A DNA stretch of 64,000 nucleotides from Defluviitalea saccharophila (GTDB lineage Bacteria > Bacillota > Clostridia > Lachnospirales > Defluviitaleaceae), in contig NZ_CP121687.1 of assembly GCF_038396635.1 (NCBI RefSeq), positions 682,001 through 746,000 on the forward strand, read 5' to 3'. Position 1 is the first letter of the stretch. The number at the start of each line of letters is the position of its first letter. Both the position numbers and the translations under genes were made by a program. Below the pieces are notes generated by a model. The model had not been told where the DNA came from. It saw only the letters and a program-made list of their open reading frames with translations, and made no database searches. This document shows, in pieces, positions 59,887 through 64,000 of this stretch.

Positions 59887-60315
59887 TTGTTTGGTTTGAG
59901 ATTAAAAGAACTTAGAACCGAAAAAAATTTAACTCAAAAAGATATTGCCAATTTGATAAATTTATCTCCAAGCACTGTCGGTATGTATGAACAGGGGCGT
60001 CGTGATCCAGACACAGAAACAGTAAAAACATTAGCAGACTATTTTAATGTAAGCGTTGATTATTTATTAGGAAGGTCTAATGATCAGAGCGTAACAAATA
60101 AATTAACTGAAAAAGATGAAAAAGATATCGCAAAAGAGTTAGATGAACTCATGGAAAAATTAAAAAATGAGGAAGGATTAATGTTTGATGGTAATCCAGC
60201 GGATGAGGAGACCTTAAAAGCTCTTAGAGATGCTCTCGAAATGGGTATGAGATATGCGAAAGCAGTAAATAAAAAATACACTCCAAAAAAATTTAGAAAG
60301 GATAAAAATGAATAA
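59887..60315 (+). CDS. CI-type phage repressor (XRE family)
   Basis: The protein (142 aa, TTG start after AAGGACGGTG) has the helix-turn-helix LKELRTEKNLTQKDIANLIN then LSPSTVGMYEQGRRDPDTET, and VSVDYLLGRS at its end. A charged helical tail follows without a LexA-type peptidase domain. This type is usually inactivated by an ImmA/IrrE protease, which is encoded next. Confidence 0.88.
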   Translation: MFGLRLKELRTEKNLTQKDIANLINLSPSTVGMYEQGRRDPDTETVKTLADYFNVSVDYLLGRSNDQSVTNKLTEKDEKDIAKELDELMEKLKNEEGLMFDGNPADEETLKALRDALEMGMRYAKAVNKKYTPKKFRKDKNE

Positions 60316-60340
60316 CAAATGATTTGTTGGGGGAATTGTA

Positions 60341-60775
60341 TTGATTACAAAAGAAAAAGAAGAGGCAGTAAAATTAATTAAGAAATACAAAACTAATAAT
60401 CCTTTTGAAATTGCAGAACATAAGAAAATCCAAATTTTCTACTGTGATTTAAAGGAACTAAGGGGGATGTATAGATATTATAAACGAAACAAACAAATAT
60501 TTATCAATTCTACTCTGCCGGATTATACGCAGAAACTTGTATGTGGACATGAATTAGGACATGCAATATTTCATCCTAATCTAAACACACCTTTTTTTGA
60601 AAGCAATACTTTTTTTTCTAAAAATAAACTTGAAATCCAAGCTAATCGTTTCGCTATCGAATTATTACTCCCTGACTACATAATAAATAACTATCCTGAA
60701 TATACACTTGAACAGATTGCTAGAGTGGAATGTCTACCCATAGAGTTAATTAGGCTTAAATATGGAAGTTATTGA
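60341..60775 (+). CDS. ImmA/IrrE family metallo-endopeptidase
   Basis: The protein (144 aa, TTG start after GGGGGAATTG) carries the zinc motif HELGHAIFHP (HExxH) and the downstream Glu in LEIQANRFAIELLLP. Family members cleave phage or ICE repressors upon DNA damage signals. It lies 25 bases after the CI-type gene, so it is the likely anti-repressor. Confidence 0.9.
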   Translation: MITKEKEEAVKLIKKYKTNNPFEIAEHKKIQIFYCDLKELRGMYRYYKRNKQIFINSTLPDYTQKLVCGHELGHAIFHPNLNTPFFESNTFFSKNKLEIQANRFAIELLLPDYIINNYPEYTLEQIARVECLPIELIRLKYGSY

Positions 60776-60815
60776 GGTCTTCCATATAAAAATACATAGT
60801 AAAGGGGACAATGAT

Positions 60816-61739
60816 ATGGATTTTATTGCTATTGATTTTGAAACTGCTAATGCGAACTATAGTAGTGCCTGTGCAATGGGATTAGTTGCAGTAAAAGACA
60901 AAGAAATAGTCGATACGAAATATTTTTTAATTCAACCTCCTTCTTTAAAATTTGATGAAGAAAATATAAGGATCCATGGTATTACTCCTGAGGATGTTAA
61001 AGATGCTCCTCTATTTCCTGAAGTATGGGAACAAATTAAAGATTATTTTAAAGACAATTTGATTATGGCACATAATGCAATTTTTGATATGAGCGTTTTA
61101 AAATGCTGCCTGATGGAATATAATTTAGAAATTCCAAAGTTTGATTATTTATGTAGTATTCCTTTCTCTACTCCTGCCTGTCGAGGGAAAAATGTTGGCA
61201 ATTCTTTAGAAGATAGGGCAACCTATTTCGGTATTGAAATTGAAAATCACCATAATGCTTTAAGTGATGCTATAACATGTGCAAAACTCATTATTGCATG
61301 TGTAAATTCTAAAAAATGCGAAACATTCCAGGCATATCGTAAAATGTATTCTAGGTTTCTTCCTGTTAAAAACTTTGCTGATTTAACTCCTTTAAAATCA
61401 TTCAAAAATAGATATAAAAAAATTAAAATATCTGAGATAGTTGCTACTACTGATTCATTTAACAAGGCTCATATTTTCTATGATAAAAATATCGTTTTTA
61501 CTGGAGAATTGCAATCCTTGGACAGAAAAGAAGCTATGCAAAAAGTAGTTGATTTAGGTGGACATGTAAAATCAAGTGTATCTTCAAAGACTGATTATTT
61601 GGTAGTAGGAATACAAGATAAATCTCTAGTTGGTGAAGATGGATTGAGTTCAAAAGAAGAGAAAGCATTAGAATTACAACGTAAAGGACATCCTATCAAG
61701 ATTATTAATGAAGACGAGTTTAAGAAATTAATCATATAA
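60816..61739 (+). CDS. DEDDh exonuclease with C-terminal BRCT domain
   Basis: The protein (307 aa) starts at ATG 60816 with AAAGGGG upstream. The exonuclease domain (residues 1-165) has FIAIDFETAN (Asp, Glu), MAHNAIFDMSVL (Asp) and HHNALSDA (His-x4-Asp), as in DnaQ-like 3'-5' exonucleases. A BRCT domain (residues about 218-300) has KNIVFTGELQSLDRKEAMQK and SKTDYLVVG. The fusion occurs in Firmicutes as exonuclease/DnaQ-BRCT proteins of unknown role. It sits in the lysogeny operon after ImmA, so it is expressed from the prophage and may act in repair or defence (inferred). Confidence 0.88.
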   Translation: MDFIAIDFETANANYSSACAMGLVAVKDKEIVDTKYFLIQPPSLKFDEENIRIHGITPEDVKDAPLFPEVWEQIKDYFKDNLIMAHNAIFDMSVLKCCLMEYNLEIPKFDYLCSIPFSTPACRGKNVGNSLEDRATYFGIEIENHHNALSDAITCAKLIIACVNSKKCETFQAYRKMYSRFLPVKNFADLTPLKSFKNRYKKIKISEIVATTDSFNKAHIFYDKNIVFTGELQSLDRKEAMQKVVDLGGHVKSSVSSKTDYLVVGIQDKSLVGEDGLSSKEEKALELQRKGHPIKIINEDEFKKLII

Positions 61740-61772
61740 ACAATATTACATATGAATATAAACTCTTAAAAC

Positions 61773-61802
61773 GCTCAAATAAAAGATTGAGTATTTTTTT
61801 AA
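61773..61802 (+). terminator. Weak intrinsic terminator
   Basis: GCTCAA pairs with TTGAGT around TAAAAGA, followed by eight Ts. It ends the CI-ImmA-exonuclease operon. Confidence 0.6.
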
Positions 61803-61891
61803 AGCTTCTATTGCAAAATTTAGCAATTATGTAATTCGTTTGTCGTTTGATGTCGAAATAATAATATATTAAAATAAGAAAGGAACTTGCA

Positions 61892-62332
61892 ATGAAACTA
61901 TCAGATCAAGATTTTAGATATCTTTTATCACTGGAAAAAGAGTTTTTAGAAAAAAATATCGCCCTTCCAAAAGTAAATACATATGTTACATTTAATATTA
62001 TTAGTACTAATCAAAAAGAAGAATTTTTTTTGGATATTGATCGACGAGGAAGAATAGAGTTTCATAAAACCAAAATCCAAAATAGATATATAAGAGAACC
62101 ATTAATTAGATTAGAAATAGACGCCCCTCCTCATCAAAATCCAGATGGAACTAAGACTAGTAGAAATCATATACATATATATAAAGAAAACTATGGATTA
62201 TCTTGGGCATACGACCTTAGTTCCTTTTCTAAAGAATTATTTTGTGATTGTAATAATTTTGCTAATGTGTTTACAGACTTCTGTAAATATTGTAATATAA
62301 AATTACAATCTAATTTGCAAGGTGTGATATAA
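61892..62332 (+). CDS. DUF6978 family protein
   Basis: The protein (146 aa) reads LSDQDFRYLLSLEKEFLE, then LDIDRRGRIEFHKTKIQNRY, RLEIDAPPHQNPDGTKTSRN and HIHIYKENYGLSWAYDL. The RLDI...PPHxNPDG...HIHIY pattern marks DUF6978. The end has FCKYCNIK. AGAAAGG stands before the ATG. It abuts the DUF1828/1829 gene with no gap, so the two form a pair. Role unknown; by context a cargo system. Confidence 0.78.
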   Translation: MKLSDQDFRYLLSLEKEFLEKNIALPKVNTYVTFNIISTNQKEEFFLDIDRRGRIEFHKTKIQNRYIREPLIRLEIDAPPHQNPDGTKTSRNHIHIYKENYGLSWAYDLSSFSKELFCDCNNFANVFTDFCKYCNIKLQSNLQGVI

Positions 62333-63109
62333 ATGCCTAATAATACAGATAGCTATGCAACACTTTATTTGAATTGGTTAAAAGAAAACATTGAAGAATA
62401 TAAAATTAACAATACTGCTTACAGAATTACTACTCCTTTTTTAGATAGAAATAACGACTATACAGAAGTGTATCTTATTAAACAAGCCAATGATGATTTT
62501 ATACTTACCGATGATGGGTATACTATTAATGAGTTAGAATTATCTGGATTTAGTATAAAATCTAGCGAAAAAAGGAAAAACCTAATGATTAATATATTGA
62601 ATTCTCATGGAGTAAAATTAGGCCAAGATAATGATTTATTTATTAAATGTTCGCTGTCAGATATGCCATTAAAAAAGCATATGCTAATTCAATGTATGAT
62701 AAAAGTAAGTGATTTATTTATGTTATCTCGTGATAATGTAAAATCTATATTTTTAGAAGATGTTCAAAATTACTTAGAATGTCATAACATTAGATATATT
62801 GCTGATGTCACCTTTAATGGGAAAAGTGGATTATCTAGTAATTACGATTTTGCTATTGCGAAATCAAAGAAATCCCCTGAAAGAATAATTAAAGTTGTTA
62901 ATAATCTAGATACATCCTATGCAAAGTCAATTATTTTCTCTTGGAATGATACTTTGGATGCCCGTAAAAATATTTCTGTACTTTATGCTTTTATTAATGA
63001 TGATAATAAAAAGGTATCTCATGACGCACTTACGGCATTAAAACAATACGAGATAAAAACGGTATTATGGTCTAAAAGAGCTAATTTCGTTGAAGAATTG
63101 GCTTCATAG
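62333..63109 (+). CDS. DUF1828/DUF1829 domain protein
   Basis: The protein (258 aa) has the N-terminal DUF1828 domain (RITTPFLDRNNDYTEVYLI and FILTDDGYTINELELSGFSI) and the C-terminal DUF1829 domain (GKSGLSSNYDFAIAKSKKSP then ERIIKVVNNLD, FSWNDTLDAR). This two-domain protein is known from genomes in tandem with DUF6978 but no activity is established as far as I know. The pattern of conserved D, N and K residues is compatible with a nuclease-like fold (inference). Confidence 0.85.
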   Translation: MPNNTDSYATLYLNWLKENIEEYKINNTAYRITTPFLDRNNDYTEVYLIKQANDDFILTDDGYTINELELSGFSIKSSEKRKNLMINILNSHGVKLGQDNDLFIKCSLSDMPLKKHMLIQCMIKVSDLFMLSRDNVKSIFLEDVQNYLECHNIRYIADVTFNGKSGLSSNYDFAIAKSKKSPERIIKVVNNLDTSYAKSIIFSWNDTLDARKNISVLYAFINDDNKKVSHDALTALKQYEIKTVLWSKRANFVEELAS

Positions 63110-63167
63110 TAAAAATTTTGCATTTAGATTGCAAGGAGTAAAAATCACTTTTCAAGAATAATTTTAT

Positions 63168-63192
63168 AAAAGCCTCCGGGCTTTATTTTTTT
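63168..63192 (+). terminator. Intrinsic terminator of the DUF6978-DUF1828/1829 pair
   Basis: AAAGCC-TCC-GGGCTTT is a compact stem followed by ATTTTTTTA. It separates the pair from the integrase gene. Confidence 0.75.
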
Positions 63193-63234
63193 ATATAATG
63201 TATCCAAATGTTTGCATGAAAAGGATGATTAATA

Positions 63235-64000
63235 ATGGCTACTGTAGCTTACGCAAGATACTCAAGTGATAATCAACGTCAAGAATCTATAGAAGCTCAA
63301 ATAAGGGCAATACAAGAATATTGTAGTAGACATGGTTTCTCAATATCAAAGATATATATAGATGAAGCTAAATCCGCTACAACAGACGATAGACCGCAAT
63401 TTCTTCAAATGATTAAAGATGCGGAGCATGGTATGTTTGACACTTTAATTGTACATAAGTTAGATAGATTTGCTAGAAATCGATATGATAGTGCTTTTTA
63501 CAAACGTAAATTAAAATTATCAGGAGTAAAATTAATTTCTGTCACTGAACAATTAGACGATAGCCCCGAATCAATTATATTAGAATCAGTATTGGAAGGA
63601 ATGGCTGAATACTACTCTAAGAATCTTGCAAGAGAAGTAATGAAAGGAATGAGGGAAACAGCGATGCAGTGTAAACATACCGGGGGAATTCCTCCTTTAG
63701 GATATGACGTTGCCGAGGATAAAACATATAAATTAAATGAAAAAGAAGCAATAGCAGTCAAAAAAATTTTTGAAGATTATATTAGTGGTAAATCATATCA
63801 ACAAATTATTAACGAACTTCACGAATTAGGGTATAGGACAAAAACAGATAAACTTTTCAAAAAAAATGCTATACACTCAATTCTCAAAAATGAAAAGTAT
63901 GCTGGAACTTATATTTTCAATAAAACTAAAAGAGTTAAAAATATTAATGGTGGTCAAAGAAATATAATAAAAGACGATGAAGATATAATACGGATTGAAA
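63235..64000 (+). CDS. Large serine recombinase (prophage integrase), 3' end missing
   Basis: From ATG 63235 (AAAAGGATG upstream) the frame is open to the window end (255 codons). It begins ATVAYARYSSDNQRQESIEA with the catalytic Ser in YARYSS. It continues DEAKSATTDDRPQF, IVHKLDRFARNRYDS, LEGMAEYYSKNLAREVMKGM, then the recombinase domain GGIPPLGYDV and LKNEKYAGTYIFNKTKR. This is a large serine recombinase; the zinc ribbon and coiled coil are beyond the window. It is the probable integrase of the prophage. Confidence 0.92.
   Translation, partial: MATVAYARYSSDNQRQESIEAQIRAIQEYCSRHGFSISKIYIDEAKSATTDDRPQFLQMIKDAEHGMFDTLIVHKLDRFARNRYDSAFYKRKLKLSGVKLISVTEQLDDSPESIILESVLEGMAEYYSKNLAREVMKGMRETAMQCKHTGGIPPLGYDVAEDKTYKLNEKEAIAVKKIFEDYISGKSYQQIINELHELGYRTKTDKLFKKNAIHSILKNEKYAGTYIFNKTKRVKNINGGQRNIIKDDEDIIRIE

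Larger units (their letters stand above)
29900..64000. mobile_element. HK97-type siphovirus prophage, right end outside the window
   Basis: A complete late-gene set (terminase to holin) is read leftward, with early, replication and switch genes upstream. A lysogeny operon on the plus strand runs into a large serine recombinase cut by the window end. The left limit is not certain: it lies somewhere between 27.1 kb and 30.5 kb, depending on whether the tyrosine recombinase and HEPN-like genes belong to it. One tape-measure lesion and one IS copy suggest it may be defective. Confidence 0.8.

Noticed and set aside
1..64000. CRISPR array, rRNA or intact tRNA genes
   Set aside because: No regularly spaced repeats and no cloverleaf or rRNA stretches were found on either strand.

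Overview
The window is AT-rich DNA of a Gram-positive anaerobe of the class Clostridia. The evidence is the strong GGAGG-type ribosome binding sites, TTG and GTG starts, intrinsic terminators, family content (TPM/zinc-ribbon pair, copper amine oxidase-like and CAP-domain secreted proteins, maltose-type ABC system) and a clostridial siphovirus-type prophage. No rRNA, intact tRNA or CRISPR array was found. I cannot name the species.

Positions 1-26.9 kb are chromosome. They hold a truncated M23 peptidase, a tandem HD/HD-GYP protein with a radical SAM protein, a zinc-ribbon/TPM pair, a parvulin isomerase, a uracil-DNA glycosylase-like gene with a damaged 3' end, acetyltransferases and HAD phosphatases, and a chemoreceptor. 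An alpha-glucoside operon follows: LacI-type repressor, solute-binding lipoprotein, two permeases and a GH13 alpha-glucosidase. It has no ATPase gene, and a LacI-type operator lies between the -35 and -10 boxes of its promoter. Next come MutY, two CAP-domain proteins, DUF2200 with a nearby decayed copy, a TetR/membrane protein pair, a nitroreductase, a DeoR regulator and a Uma2-type protein.

Positions 27-30.5 kb are a junction zone. It holds a tyrosine recombinase with a small overlapping partner gene, a HEPN-like gene, and a rightward cassette of two tiny membrane proteins plus an XRE regulator behind a consensus promoter with a built-in palindrome.

Positions 30.5-64 kb are a prophage of HK97-capsid, long-tailed type. 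Read leftward from the terminase the order is TerS, TerL, portal, ClpP-like protease, capsid, connector, adaptor, gp10, tail completion, tail tube, gpG/gpGT frameshift pair, tape measure, distal tail, tail spike, fibre, small genes, XhlA-like protein, amidase and holin. An IS200-type element and a second tyrosine recombinase separate the late genes from the early region, which holds many tiny genes, SSB, and DnaC- and DnaD-like replication proteins. A Cro/CI-type switch with three operators faces the rightward lysogeny genes: CI, ImmA/IrrE, an exonuclease-BRCT fusion, and a DUF6978 plus DUF1828/DUF1829 pair. A large serine recombinase is cut by the window end and is probably the prophage integrase.

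The points most worth following are: the tape-measure gene, which carries two consecutive in-frame TGA codons just after its start; the DUF6978-DUF1828/1829 cargo pair beside the integrase; the exonuclease-BRCT gene in the lysogeny operon; the self-contained small-membrane-protein cassette at the lysis end; and a zinc-ribbon moron with its own promoter and terminators inserted between the tail chaperone and tape-measure genes.
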